NCBI GenBank assembly: GCA_035548375.1
Contig: DASZTG010000049.1
Coordinates: 44,719 to 108,718, forward strand
DNA from: JACQAP01 sp035548375
Lineage (GTDB): Bacteria; Pseudomonadota; Gammaproteobacteria; Burkholderiales; JACQAP01
Length of the DNA: 64,000 nucleotides
Reading direction: 5' to 3'
Below are positions 9,383 through 18,189 of this stretch, in pieces (position 1 is the stretch's first letter; each line of letters opens with the position of its first letter). The notes below the pieces were generated by a model. The model was not told the DNA's origin and ran no database searches. It was given only the letters and a program-made list of their open reading frames with translations. The position numbers and the translations under genes are program-made.

Positions 9383-10381
9383 ATGAGCGACGACCCCTTC
9401 CTCATCGCGCTTCGTCGCATGGGGTTGCTTCAACCCGGTGAGATTCCCGCCATAACGCCGCTGACCGGCGGCGTGTCCTCCGACATCGTGCGCGCAGACC
9501 TCGCTAAGGGGCCGGTCTGCCTCAAGCGCGCCCTGCCAAAACTCAAGGTCGAGGCGGACTGGCAGGCGCCGGTCGAGCGCAACCAATACGAAATCGAGTG
9601 GATGCGAACGGCTGCGGGCATCGTGCCGCAGGCCGTGCCGAAAATACTCGGCGAGGATCGCGAGGCCGGGATGTTCGCCATGGCGTTTCTCGACGGCAAC
9701 AGCCACCCCGTCTGGAAGGCGCAATTGCGGGACGGCGAGATTTCAACCCAAACCGCAAGCGCCGTCGGCAGGCGCATTGCCGCGATCCATGCCGGCACCG
9801 CGGGCAACCCCGATGTCGCGCGCAGATTCGCGACCGACCACATTTTCTTTCCGATCCGGCTGGAGCCCTACCTCTCGGCAACGGGAAGGAAACACCCGGA
9901 TTGCGCCGACCGCCTGGAAAGCCTCGTGCGCGTGACCGGCGCGACCAAGAAAGCCCTCGTGCACGGCGACGTCAGCCCGAAGAACATCCTCGTCGGGCCG
10001 CAAGGCCCGGTGTTCCTCGACGCCGAGTGCGCGTGGTACGGGGATCCGGCCTTCGACCTCGCCTTCTGCCTGAACCACCTGCTGCTCAAGGGCATCTGGC
10101 GGCCGCAATGGCGCGAGCGCTATCTCGATTGCTTCGACGCGCTGGGCGAGGGCTATCTTGCAGGCGTTATTTGGGAACGGCGACAAGACATCGAACGGCG
10201 CACCGCGCGTCTGCTGCCCGGCTTGCTGCTGGGGCGCATCGACGGCAAGTCCCCGGTCGAGTACATCACCGACGACGCGCAACGCGATCGGGTGCGCCGC
10301 GTCGCGCGCGCCCTGTTGCTCGATCCCGTGGATAGACTCGCCGAAATACGCGAAGCCTGGCGGGCCTCGCGGTCGAACTAA
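9383..10381 (+). CDS. Aminoglycoside phosphotransferase (APH)-fold small-molecule kinase
   Basis: The 332-residue product shows the APH/choline-kinase catalytic loop HGDVSPKN (about 194-201, Brenner-type HxDxxxxN) and the metal-binding DAECAWYGDP motif (Asp213), plus an N-terminal LTGGVSSDIVRAD nucleotide loop. The family phosphorylates hydroxyl groups of small molecules; the substrate here cannot be told. It lies 17 nt upstream of an enolase-like gene in the same direction, so both probably serve one pathway and the kinase may make the phosphorylated substrate. The start at 9383 (MSDDPFL) is preferred to 9335 because the upstream segment is low-complexity and lacks a ribosome binding site. 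Confidence 0.8.
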   Translation: MSDDPFLIALRRMGLLQPGEIPAITPLTGGVSSDIVRADLAKGPVCLKRALPKLKVEADWQAPVERNQYEIEWMRTAAGIVPQAVPKILGEDREAGMFAMAFLDGNSHPVWKAQLRDGEISTQTASAVGRRIAAIHAGTAGNPDVARRFATDHIFFPIRLEPYLSATGRKHPDCADRLESLVRVTGATKKALVHGDVSPKNILVGPQGPVFLDAECAWYGDPAFDLAFCLNHLLLKGIWRPQWRERYLDCFDALGEGYLAGVIWERRQDIERRTARLLPGLLLGRIDGKSPVEYITDDAQRDRVRRVARALLLDPVDRLAEIREAWRASRSN

Positions 10382-10398
10382 CCGATCAACCAGGAACC

Positions 10399-11691
10399 AT
10401 GACCGATACCACCATCACCAAAGTCCACGGCCGCCGCGTTTGGGATTCGCGCGGCCGCCCCACCGTCGAAGTGGAAGTGCACGTGGCCGGCGGCGCAGTC
10501 GGCCGCGCCATTGCACCTGCGGGTGCCTCGCGCGGCTCGAACGAAGCCGTCGACCTGCGCGACGGCGGCAAGCCGTTCGGCGGGATGGGCGTGGCCAAGG
10601 CGGTGGCGAACGTGAACCACGAGATTTCGCGGCTGCTGCAGGGTCGCAACGCCTTGCGGCAGGCCGAAATCGACGATGCGCTGATCGAAGCCGACGGCAC
10701 GCCGAGCAAGTCGCGCCTGGGCGGCAACGCGATGATCGCGACGTCGATGGCCGTCCTGCATGCCGTGGCGGGTGCGCACCGCATGCCGCTGTACGCCTAT
10801 CTCGCACAGGGGCACAGCGTGCGCATGCCGATGCCGGAGATCCAGGTCTTCGGCGGCGGCGCGCATGCAGGCCGGCGCGTCGACATTCAGGACTTCATGA
10901 TCATGGCGCTGGGCGCGCACAGCTTCAGCGAAGCCACTGCGATGACCGCCGAGGTTTATCGCGCCGCGGGCGAACTCATGCAGGAAGCGGGCAAGCTGCA
11001 GGGCGTAGCCGACGAGGGCGGATTCTGGCCTGCGTTCGATTCGAACGAGGACGCGCTGACGATGCTGGTGCGCGCGATCGAGCGCGCCGGCTATCGCGCC
11101 GGCGAGGACATCGGCATTTCGCTGGACATCGCCGCTTCGGAATTCGGCGCCAAGGGGCGTTATCGCCTCGGGCTGGACAAGCGCGAGCTCGACAGCGACG
11201 GCCTGTGCGAAATGCTGCTCGGCTGGCTCAAGCGCTATCCGATCGTGTCGGTCGAGGATCCGCTTGCCGAAGACGACGCCGAGGGAATGAAGAAATTCAC
11301 CGACGCAGCCGGCAACGACGTGCAGATCATCGGCGACGATTTCCTGGTGACCAGCGCGAACCGGGTCAGGGACGCCGCGGCCTTGGGGGCGTGCAATGCC
11401 GTGCTCATCAAGCCGAACCAGGCCGGCACGATCACCGAGACAAAAGCCGCGCTCGACGCGGGCAAGGCGGCGGGATGGGGCACGATCGTCTCGGCCCGCT
11501 CGGGCGAAACCGAAGACGTCACCATCGTCCACCTTGCCGCGGGATGGGACGCCGGCCAGCTCAAGGTCGGCTCGTTCGCGCGGTCGGAGCGCATGGCCAA
11601 GTGGAACGAGGCGCTACGCATCGAGGAACGCCTCGGCAATTTGACCGGCTTCGCCGGCCGCGGCGTTCTGCGCACGCATCGAGCGCCGTGA
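10399..11691 (+). CDS. Divergent enolase-superfamily protein with altered active site
   Basis: The 430-residue product aligns along the full length of enolase, including WDSRGRPTVEVEV, LDIAASEF, SVEDPL, GDDFLVTS and RSGETED. Metal ligands Asp243, Glu286 and Asp313 are kept, as are Lys338 (LIKPNQAGT), Lys389 (QLKVGS), His156 and Glu206 (DEGG). Three conserved positions differ: the QEFMI glutamate is Asp165 (QDFMI), the SHRSGETED histidine is Ala366 (SARSGETED), and GASTG is GASRG (Arg45). In true enolases that histidine and glutamate contact substrate, so the reaction or substrate has probably changed. Enolase relatives acting on phosphonates exist, but this one is unassigned. AGGA lies upstream of the ATG; the partner is the kinase gene 17 nt before it. 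Confidence 0.85.
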   Translation: MTDTTITKVHGRRVWDSRGRPTVEVEVHVAGGAVGRAIAPAGASRGSNEAVDLRDGGKPFGGMGVAKAVANVNHEISRLLQGRNALRQAEIDDALIEADGTPSKSRLGGNAMIATSMAVLHAVAGAHRMPLYAYLAQGHSVRMPMPEIQVFGGGAHAGRRVDIQDFMIMALGAHSFSEATAMTAEVYRAAGELMQEAGKLQGVADEGGFWPAFDSNEDALTMLVRAIERAGYRAGEDIGISLDIAASEFGAKGRYRLGLDKRELDSDGLCEMLLGWLKRYPIVSVEDPLAEDDAEGMKKFTDAAGNDVQIIGDDFLVTSANRVRDAAALGACNAVLIKPNQAGTITETKAALDAGKAAGWGTIVSARSGETEDVTIVHLAAGWDAGQLKVGSFARSERMAKWNEALRIEERLGNLTGFAGRGVLRTHRAP

Positions 11692-11758
11692 CGAAGGCGA
11701 CCAACGCCCGCCAAAGCCCTTGGCAAGGGCCGCGCAATCCCGCGGCATCCGACATCGC

Positions 11759-12676
11759 ATGAACACCGCGGAGGCCCGACTGCACCATCGCCGTACGCTG
11801 CGCGGGATAGCGTTGCTGATGGCGGCCGTGTTCATGTTCTCGTCCATGGATACGCTGGCGAAGTTCATGCTGCGGTCCTATCCGATGTCCGCGCTGATGT
11901 GGGCGCGCTACATGGTGCACGTGGGGGTCATGCTCGCGCTGCTCGGTCCGCGCATGGGGGTGGGCAAGCTCTTCCACACGGTGCATCCATGGATGCAGGT
12001 CCTGCGCGGCGTCCTGCTGGTGGGGAGCACGACCTTCTTCTACTTCGCGCTGCGCTATCTGCCGCTCGCGGAGGCCGCCGCCATCACGTTCGTCGGCCCG
12101 ATCCTGACCGCCCTGCTTTCCGGGCCCATGCTGGGCGACAAGGTTTCGCGCCGGCAGTGGATCGCGGTGATCATCGGCTTCTCCGGGGTGCTGATCATCA
12201 TGCGGCCGGGCGGCGGCGTGCTGTCGCTGCCGGCGGTGTTCCCGCTGGCGACCGCCATCCTGTTCAGCGTCTACCAGATCGTGACCCGCAAGGTCGCGGG
12301 GCGCGACCATCCCTATACCTCGCTGTTCTATACGGCAATCGTCGGCGGCGCGATCACGAGCTTTGCCGTACCGTTCCACTGGATCACGCCCTCCGCCATG
12401 CAGGCGGTGGGCGTGGTCTGCATCGGCTTGTTCGGCGGGCTCGGCCACCTGCTGCTGATCCGCTCCATGGAATACGCTTCGCCGTCCACGCTTGCGCCCT
12501 TCGTCTACACGCAGCTGGTCTGGACGACCACGCTGGCCTTCATCGTGTTCGGCGAGTTTCCCGAACCCATGACGCTGATCGGCATGTTCGTCGTCGTCGC
12601 CGCCGGCATGCTCGCCGTGAACTGGAAACACATGCGAAGATTGAGCGATGCCGACGACCAGACCGGCACCCACTGA
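11759..12676 (+). CDS. EamA/DMT-family transporter
   Basis: The 305-residue product has about ten hydrophobic segments in two EamA halves, starting with LRGIALLMAAVFMFSSMDTLAKF and ending with a final segment before a short basic tail (NWKHMRRLSD). The motifs RYLPLAEAAAITFVGPILTALLSG and EYASPSTLAPFVYTQLVWTTTLAFIVFGE are typical of the drug/metabolite superfamily; the substrate is unknown. The start at ATG 11759 is preferred over the upstream TTG frame. It follows the enolase-like gene by 67 nt and precedes a thioesterase by 14 nt, so co-transcription with the thioesterase is likely. Confidence 0.88.
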   Translation: MNTAEARLHHRRTLRGIALLMAAVFMFSSMDTLAKFMLRSYPMSALMWARYMVHVGVMLALLGPRMGVGKLFHTVHPWMQVLRGVLLVGSTTFFYFALRYLPLAEAAAITFVGPILTALLSGPMLGDKVSRRQWIAVIIGFSGVLIIMRPGGGVLSLPAVFPLATAILFSVYQIVTRKVAGRDHPYTSLFYTAIVGGAITSFAVPFHWITPSAMQAVGVVCIGLFGGLGHLLLIRSMEYASPSTLAPFVYTQLVWTTTLAFIVFGEFPEPMTLIGMFVVVAAGMLAVNWKHMRRLSDADDQTGTH

Positions 12677-12690
12677 CGACTGAGACCCAC

Positions 12691-13125
12691 ATGACGCGGC
12701 CGACACCCGACACACGCGACAGCTACCGCCACTTCCAGCGCATCGCCACCCGCTGGGCCGACAACGACGTCTATGGCCACGTCAACAATGTCGTGTACTA
12801 CAGCTATTTCGATACCGTGGTGAACCAGTACCTGATCGAACAGCGGGCGCTCGACATCGAAAAAAGCACCGTGATCGGACTTGTCGTGGAAACGCAATGC
12901 CAGTACTTCTCGCCGATCACATTTCCCGACGCGGTGAACGCCGGCCTACGCGTCGCCAGGCTTGGCAACAGCAGCGTGCGCTATGAGATCGGCCTGTTCC
13001 GCAACGACGAAATCATTGCGTCAGCGCAAGGGCATTTCATACACGTCTATGTGGATCGTGGCTCGCGACGGCCGGCTGCGCTGACCGGCGAGATGCGAGT
13101 GGCGCTGGAAAAGCTTCTGGCCTGA
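12691..13125 (+). CDS. 4-hydroxybenzoyl-CoA-type (YbgC/FadM-like) acyl-CoA thioesterase
   Basis: The 144-residue hotdog-fold protein contains the signature RWADNDVYGHVNNVVYYSYF, with the catalytic Asp (NDVYGHVNN) of the 4HBT family. These cytosolic enzymes hydrolyse acyl-CoA thioesters; chain-length preference cannot be read from sequence. The start at ATG 12691 gives the usual family length. It begins 14 nt after the EamA transporter stop, and its own stop faces a convergent acetyltransferase gene only 7 nt away. Confidence 0.88.
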   Translation: MTRPTPDTRDSYRHFQRIATRWADNDVYGHVNNVVYYSYFDTVVNQYLIEQRALDIEKSTVIGLVVETQCQYFSPITFPDAVNAGLRVARLGNSSVRYEIGLFRNDEIIASAQGHFIHVYVDRGSRRPAALTGEMRVALEKLLA

Positions 13126-13132
13126 AAGGTCT

Positions 13133-13633
13133 TTATTCCAGGTCCTCGAACTCGTGGCCGTAGCGAACGGATGACACGCCTGCGAATGCGCGCGATTCCA
13201 TCTCCATTGCCATGAACGACGCATCCGCTGCCGGCAATGGACACTTGAGGCCGAATCGCGCGGCCGGCGCGAAGCCGAACCTCGAGTAGTAGAGTGGGTC
13301 GCCGAGCACCAGCACGCGCGGCTGACCATCCTTGCGGCAACGTTCCAGGCCCGCGCTGACGAGCGCGCTGCCGATTCCCAGTCTCTGGAAGGCCGGAACC
13401 ACGGCAAGCGGCGCAAGCGCGAGCGCCTCGCCGCCCGTGTCCGTGGCGATCTTCGAGAAGACGACATGGCCGAGTATGCGTTCTTTCTCTTCCGCCACCA
13501 GGGCCGACGCGATTTTCCCCGAAGCGCGCAGGCGCTCGACGAGACGCGACTCGGCTTCGCGTCCGAACGTCGCCAGCAGCAATTCGCGAATGGTGTCGAA
13601 GTCCCGCGCATCTTCGGGACGGATCAGCGGCAT
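13133..13633 (-). CDS. GNAT-family N-acetyltransferase (YhbS-like)
   Basis: The 166-residue protein has the GNAT core: a beta strand ILGHVVFSKI, then LAPLAVVPAFQRLGIGSALV, where Q-R-L-G-I-G is the acetyl-CoA pyrophosphate-binding loop, and VLVLGDPLYYSRFGF near the C-terminus. The GDPxYYxRFGF phrase is characteristic of the YhbS-like branch. Substrate unknown. It is convergent with the thioesterase gene, 7 nt from its stop, and lies 65 nt downstream of the SDR gene on the same strand. Confidence 0.88.
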   Translation of the reverse strand: MPLIRPEDARDFDTIRELLLATFGREAESRLVERLRASGKIASALVAEEKERILGHVVFSKIATDTGGEALALAPLAVVPAFQRLGIGSALVSAGLERCRKDGQPRVLVLGDPLYYSRFGFAPAARFGLKCPLPAADASFMAMEMESRAFAGVSSVRYGHEFEDLE

Positions 13634-13698
13634 CGAAAGCGGCTCCGGGCGGTCAAGATGGCAGGCGCATCGCGACGCGTCGACGAAGCGCGAACCTG

Positions 13699-14457
13699 CT
13701 AGTTTCCAGGGCCGCCGCCGTTCACGAACAGGATCTGCCCGGTGATATAGCTGGCCGCGTCGGACACCAAAAAAGCAACGGCATCGGCAATCTCGCGCGG
13801 CTCGCCCTTGCGTCCCATGGGCACCGAGTTAATGAAAGCCTCGGCGCGCTCCGCTCCGATCTTTACCATGGTCTCTTCCAGCATGTCGGTGCGAATCGGC
13901 CCGGGTGCGATCGCGTTGACCCGGATGCCGTTGCGACCCTCCTCCTTCGACAGGATGCGGGTCATCGCCTCGACGCCGACCTTGGAGACCGTGTAGACGC
14001 AATTCTGGGCGGGCATGCGACTGGTGATATTCGAGGAGAGGTTGATGATGCTGCCGCTCTTGCGCGCGCGCATGTGCGGCAGCACCGCCTGGATCATGTG
14101 GAAGGGGCCATACAGGTTGACCTTGATCACGCGATCCCACTCGTCGGGCGAGGTGTCGGCGATCGCGACGCCAGGCAAATGCGTACCGGCGTTGTTGACG
14201 AGCACGTCGATGCGTCCGAACGCATCCAGCGCGAACTGCACCGCCTGCTTCGCCGCTTCCGGCGCTGAAACGTCCGCCTTCAGGCTTTTGGCCTGGCCGC
14301 GGGCGGCCATGACGGACGCTTCGAGAGCCGCGGCATCGGCGGCGCGACTCGCGTAGGTGAATGCGATGCGGTATCCCCGCGCGGCAAGCAGTTCGACGAT
14401 CGCTCGACCGATTCCGCGGGAGCCGCCAGTGACGAGCGCGACCGGCGAGGCATCCAT
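13699..14457 (-). CDS. Short-chain dehydrogenase/reductase (FabG-like)
   Basis: The 252-residue classical SDR has the cofactor motif GGSRGIGRA near the N-terminus, NNAG, the catalytic Ser (INLSSNIT), the YxxxK pair (YTVSK) and the IAPGPIRTDM loop. It reduces or oxidises an unidentified carbonyl/alcohol with NAD(P); the family includes fatty acid reductases and sugar dehydrogenases. The start is MDASPVALVTGG at 14457, 8 nt downstream of the stop of an aldo/keto reductase, so the two genes form an operon. Confidence 0.88.
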   Translation of the reverse strand: MDASPVALVTGGSRGIGRAIVELLAARGYRIAFTYASRAADAAALEASVMAARGQAKSLKADVSAPEAAKQAVQFALDAFGRIDVLVNNAGTHLPGVAIADTSPDEWDRVIKVNLYGPFHMIQAVLPHMRARKSGSIINLSSNITSRMPAQNCVYTVSKVGVEAMTRILSKEEGRNGIRVNAIAPGPIRTDMLEETMVKIGAERAEAFINSVPMGRKGEPREIADAVAFLVSDAASYITGQILFVNGGGPGN

Positions 14458-14465
14458 GGGCCGCC

Positions 14466-15476
14466 TCAGCTCACGACCGGCATGCGTCCGGTCAGCGGGT
14501 ATTGCGGATCGTTGTAGCCGGGCGTGGAAGGATGCCCGACGGATACCAGCGAATTCACCAGGGCTTCGCCCTTGGCATCGAACTTGTACTCCATTGCCGC
14601 GAGGTAGTCCTGCCATTGCTCGAGCGTCCGCGGGCCGGCGATGACGCTCGTGACGGCGGCATTGTTGAGCACCCAGTTGATCGCGAAGTGCCCTGCGTTC
14701 GCGCCTTTCTTTTCCGCGAACGCGCGGATCTTCTGCGCGATGGCAAGCGACTCCTTGCGGAATTCTGTTTCCATCATGCGCTTGTCGGCGCGTCCGGCGC
14801 GCGTCCCCTCGGGCGGTGCTTCGTTCGGCTTGTATTTGCCCGTCAGCACGCCGCGGGCCAGCGGGCTGTAGGGCACCACGCCGATGCCGTAGTGACGGCA
14901 GGCCGGCAGGATTTCGACTTCGGGCTGCCGGTTCATGGCGTTGTAGTAAGGCTGGCACACGATCGGCATCGGAACATTCATCTCGCGGCACAGGCTCACG
15001 AACTCGGCGATGCGCCACGCATGGAAATTCGAGAGGCCGATATAGCGAATCTTGCCGGCGCGAACCAGGTCCCCGAGCGCGCCCACCGTTTCCGCGAGAT
15101 TGGCGCCGTCAAAGTCGCGATGCAGGTAATAGACGTCGATGTAATCGGTTGCAAGGCGCTGCAGGCTGAGCTCGACGGCCTGCATGATCCACTTGCGGCC
15201 CAGGCCGGAACGGTTCGGCTCGGCGCCGGACGCGTTGCCGACCTTGGTCGCGAGTACCCAGTGGTCGCGATTGGCCGCGATGAGCCGGCCGGTAATCCGC
15301 TCCGATTCCCCCTTCACGTAGACATCCGCGGTGTCGATGAAGTTGACGCCGGCTTCGAGCGCGGAGGCGACGATCCTCGCGGCTTCCTTCTCGTCGGTGC
15401 GATCGCCGAACATCATGGTACCGAGGCAAAGGCGCGAAACTTTCACGCCGCTGTTGCCGAGCCTGCGATATTCCAT
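14466..15476 (-). CDS. Aldo/keto reductase
   Basis: The 336-residue TIM-barrel oxidoreductase has the full catalytic tetrad: Asp and Tyr in FIDTADVY, Lys in VLATKVG and His in YYLHRDFD. IRYIGLSNFHAW and YSPLARGVLTGKY mark the branch related to YajO and voltage-channel beta-subunit homologues. The substrate is unknown, NADPH-dependent by family. The start at 15476 (MEYRRLGNSG) has a strong GGAGGA site directly upstream; a start 51 nt further upstream does not. It is first in an operon with the SDR gene and divergent from the quinone oxidoreductase gene. Confidence 0.9.
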   Translation of the reverse strand: MEYRRLGNSGVKVSRLCLGTMMFGDRTDEKEAARIVASALEAGVNFIDTADVYVKGESERITGRLIAANRDHWVLATKVGNASGAEPNRSGLGRKWIMQAVELSLQRLATDYIDVYYLHRDFDGANLAETVGALGDLVRAGKIRYIGLSNFHAWRIAEFVSLCREMNVPMPIVCQPYYNAMNRQPEVEILPACRHYGIGVVPYSPLARGVLTGKYKPNEAPPEGTRAGRADKRMMETEFRKESLAIAQKIRAFAEKKGANAGHFAINWVLNNAAVTSVIAGPRTLEQWQDYLAAMEYKFDAKGEALVNSLVSVGHPSTPGYNDPQYPLTGRMPVVS

Positions 15477-15600
15477 GAATTCCTCCGCGCAATCGTTGTC
15501 GGGAAAGAGCGGCGAATCATGCCGCAAGCGCTATCGCCGCGCAATCCGGCAAGCGCGTTGTGCAAGAATGCGCACATCGATTTCAAGAGACGGTCCCGAC

Positions 15601-16608
15601 ATGTCCATCCCCTCCCAGATGCGAGCAATCGAAATATCCATTCCGGGCACGCCTGAAGTATTGCGCGTGGCAAAACGCCCCGTGCCGGTACCGGCGCCGG
15701 GAGAAGTGCTGATCGAAATCGCTGCGGCGGGCGTCAATCGTCCGGACGTCCTGCAACGCAAGGGCGGCTATCCGCCGCCGAAGGGCGCCTCGGATATTCC
15801 CGGCCTGGAAGTCGCGGGCAGCGTGGTGGCGCTCGGACCGGAGGTGTCGGATTGGAAAATCGGCGACAAGGTTTGCGCGCTCGTGACCGGCGGCGGCTAC
15901 GCCGAATACGTCGCGGCGCCCGCCGCCCAATGCCTGCCGATCCCGCGTGGCATCACCGTGGAAGACGCGGCGGGCCTGCCCGAGACTTTTTTCACCGTGT
16001 GGGTCAACGTATTCGAACGCGGCGGCCTCAAGGGCGAGGAGACGCTGCTGGTGCAGGGTGGATCCAGCGGCATCGGCGTGACCGCGATCCAGATGGCGAG
16101 TGCCTTCGGACACCGGGTTTTCGTCACCGCCGGATCGGCGCAGAAGTGCGAAGCCTGCGAGAAGCTCGGCGCCACGCGCGCGATCAACTATCGCACCGAG
16201 GATTTCGTGGACGTCGTCAAGCAGGAGACCGGCGGTCGCGGCGTGGACGTCATCCTCGACATGGTCGGCGGCGACTACGTGCCGCGCGAATTGAACTGCC
16301 TTGCCGACGACGGCCGGCTATCGCTGATCGCTTTCCTGGGCGGCACCAAGGCCACGCTGGACATGGGCGACATCCTGCGCCGCCGGCTGAGCATCACGGG
16401 CTCCGCGCTGCGCGCGCGCCCGGTGGCCTTCAAGGCCCGCATCGCCAACGCACTTCGCGAGAAGGTTTGGCCGCTGATCGATGCGGGGAAAATTCGTCCG
16501 GTGATCTACCGGACATTCGAACTTGCCGAAGCCCCGGCGGCCCACGCGCTGATGGAATCGAGCGAGCACGTCGGCAAGATCATGCTGAACGTGCGCAAGA
16601 CCCGCTAG
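15601..16608 (+). CDS. NAD(P)H quinone oxidoreductase, zinc-independent MDR family
   Basis: The 335-residue medium-chain dehydrogenase-like protein has a GroES-like N-terminal half (AAAGVNRPDVLQRKGGYPPP) and a Rossmann domain with LVQGGSSGIGVTAIQMA, the nucleotide-binding turn. The Cys/His zinc ligands of alcohol dehydrogenases are absent, as in QOR and PIG3-like quinone reductases; FFTVWVNVFERGGLKGEETLLVQ is typical of the PIG3 branch. Start ATG 15601; a second Met at 15619 is possible. Its stop overlaps the stop of the convergent HD-domain gene in the sequence CTAG. Confidence 0.88.
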   Translation: MSIPSQMRAIEISIPGTPEVLRVAKRPVPVPAPGEVLIEIAAAGVNRPDVLQRKGGYPPPKGASDIPGLEVAGSVVALGPEVSDWKIGDKVCALVTGGGYAEYVAAPAAQCLPIPRGITVEDAAGLPETFFTVWVNVFERGGLKGEETLLVQGGSSGIGVTAIQMASAFGHRVFVTAGSAQKCEACEKLGATRAINYRTEDFVDVVKQETGGRGVDVILDMVGGDYVPRELNCLADDGRLSLIAFLGGTKATLDMGDILRRRLSITGSALRARPVAFKARIANALREKVWPLIDAGKIRPVIYRTFELAEAPAAHALMESSEHVGKIMLNVRKTR

Positions 16609-17546
16609 TAGATCCGCAAACCCTCTTCTTCGGGCTTGGGGGGCTCGCGACGCAACAGCGAAAGGTCGCGCTGTTCCGCGATCGCGGAAGCGTACTGGAT
16701 GTTCTTGTCGATCTCGTCGAAATACAGGTTCTGGCCGCCGAAATGCTTGTCGGCATAGCCGTGCGCCTTGCCCAGCTGATCGTTCAGTCGGGCGGTCGCG
16801 GTCTTGTAGAAGGTCGGCGTCCTGACCATCAGGTCTTCGACCGACCGGAACATGACGCTCGACCTGCGATCGGCGTCATCGCGCGCAGCCAGGCCGCCTT
16901 CCACGAATTCCGGATAGAGCCGATCGCGACATTTTTCAAGGTAACAGCGGTCCGCCATTTGCGCGATGATGTCCGCCGTGCCCAGCATGTTGCCGATCAG
17001 GCGGAAAGAAAGGTTCGGCACGTCGATCTTGTCGATCGGCTTCTCGTAGCCGGTGAAATGGATGATGTGCGAGGCGATCGGCGCAAGCTCGGCCATGCCG
17101 ATGCGATTCATGTATTCCTCGAGGAACCTCGCACCGCGCGTGACGTGCTTCAGCGTGTATTCCGCGCCGTTCTTGTGGCGCGTATCGTTGACCTTGCGCA
17201 GGTAACCGATGTCGTGGAACAACGCCGTCACGATGCCGAAACGGAACAGGCGCGCGCCGATCTCGCCGCTGCGATCCCGGGTACGCTCGTAGCCGTCCAT
17301 CAATCTTGCCATCGCCAAGGTGACATCCAGCGAATGCTGGAGGTTGTGATAACTCGTGTCGCAGGCGTGATAACCGGGATACTCTCCGGATTGCAGGCGC
17401 GTGAGGTCGCGAAAGCAGCGATTCAGGACGTGCGTGGAGGCATTCGGGTAAAGCTCGAGGAAAATGCGATTGACTTCGCCATTGACCGATGCCGGGTCGG
17501 TGGTATTGACCCGGTCGGTAACGTCGTAGTCATTGCGACGCGGCAT
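16605..17546 (-). CDS. HD-domain protein resembling cyclic-nucleotide phosphodiesterases
   Basis: The 313-residue protein carries TSYHNLQHSLDVTLAMARL (His67, His71) and TALFHDIGYL (His111, Asp112). The YHNxxHxxDV string is the metal-binding signature of eukaryotic-type 3',5'-cyclic nucleotide phosphodiesterases and related HD hydrolases; HDIGYL replaces the usual HDxxHxG. A phosphohydrolase role on a cyclic or other nucleotide is inferred. No sensor domain is attached. It is divergent from the barnase-like gene and convergent with QOR, with a 4-bp overlap of stops. Confidence 0.75.
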   Translation of the reverse strand: MPRRNDYDVTDRVNTTDPASVNGEVNRIFLELYPNASTHVLNRCFRDLTRLQSGEYPGYHACDTSYHNLQHSLDVTLAMARLMDGYERTRDRSGEIGARLFRFGIVTALFHDIGYLRKVNDTRHKNGAEYTLKHVTRGARFLEEYMNRIGMAELAPIASHIIHFTGYEKPIDKIDVPNLSFRLIGNMLGTADIIAQMADRCYLEKCRDRLYPEFVEGGLAARDDADRRSSVMFRSVEDLMVRTPTFYKTATARLNDQLGKAHGYADKHFGGQNLYFDEIDKNIQYASAIAEQRDLSLLRREPPKPEEEGLRIY

Positions 17547-17790
17547 GACTTGTATTCCCTGGACCTGATTGCGTGTGCAAATACTGCGTATGGCTGTTTT
17601 ATTACTACTTGGCTTTTGTGGCCGCCAAAATTTTCGCCATGGTGCGCTTCGACAGCCAAATTCACAAGGTAATTCTGTAGCTTGGATAACATTTCGGCAA
17701 TTCGATCCAGCCGATTTTCGCGACGCTCGGTAAGCGCCTGCTATCCCTGATTGGTCGATAAAAGCTAACGATCCAGTCCGTCCAAAATTT

Positions 17791-18189
17791 ATGACTCGTT
17801 TCCGTCACACACCAGCTCACGGCCTCTGGGAAATCCTGCTCGCCGCTGCTGCGACACTGATTTTGATCGCAATTTCGAGCGATTTGAACGCTCGTTCGAC
17901 GAAGTTCATATCTAATTCGACGATTAACGCGGCGGAGTTACCGGTTGAAGCCCGCGAAACCCTGGCATTGATTCACAAAGGCGGCCCCTTTCCCTTCAAG
18001 CGCGATGGCTCGGTGTTCGCCAATCGGGAGGGACGGCTGCCTTTCGCCCCCAGGAACGCTTATCTCGAATACACCGTCCCGACGCCCGGCGGCCGCACGC
18101 GCGGTGCCAGGCGAATCATCGCGCGAGATGGCGTGAAGTTCTGGTACACCCCCGATCATTACCGCACGTTCAGGCGCATCCTCGAATGA
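17791..18189 (+). CDS. Exported barnase/RNase Sa-family guanyl-specific ribonuclease
   Basis: The 132-residue protein starts with an export signal or anchor (hydrophobic about 13-28) and then a ribonuclease N1/T1-type domain: LPVEARETLALIHKGGPFPF, then EYTVPTPGGRTRGARRII and DHYRTFRRI. By alignment to RNase Sa the catalytic residues are Glu93, Arg104, Arg108 and His123, all present. It cleaves RNA after guanosine. The gene overlaps the barstar-like inhibitor gene by ATGA, so the two are co-translated. The upstream 244 bp and the first third of the gene are more AT-rich than neighbours, a mild sign of transfer. No clear ribosome binding site precedes ATG 17791. Confidence 0.9.
   Translation: MTRFRHTPAHGLWEILLAAAATLILIAISSDLNARSTKFISNSTINAAELPVEARETLALIHKGGPFPFKRDGSVFANREGRLPFAPRNAYLEYTVPTPGGRTRGARRIIARDGVKFWYTPDHYRTFRRILE

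Noticed and set aside
15852..17672. 606-residue open frame across QOR and the HD gene
   Set aside because: It is a frame-shifted reading of QOR that continues antisense to the HD gene, with Arg-rich composition typical of shadows.
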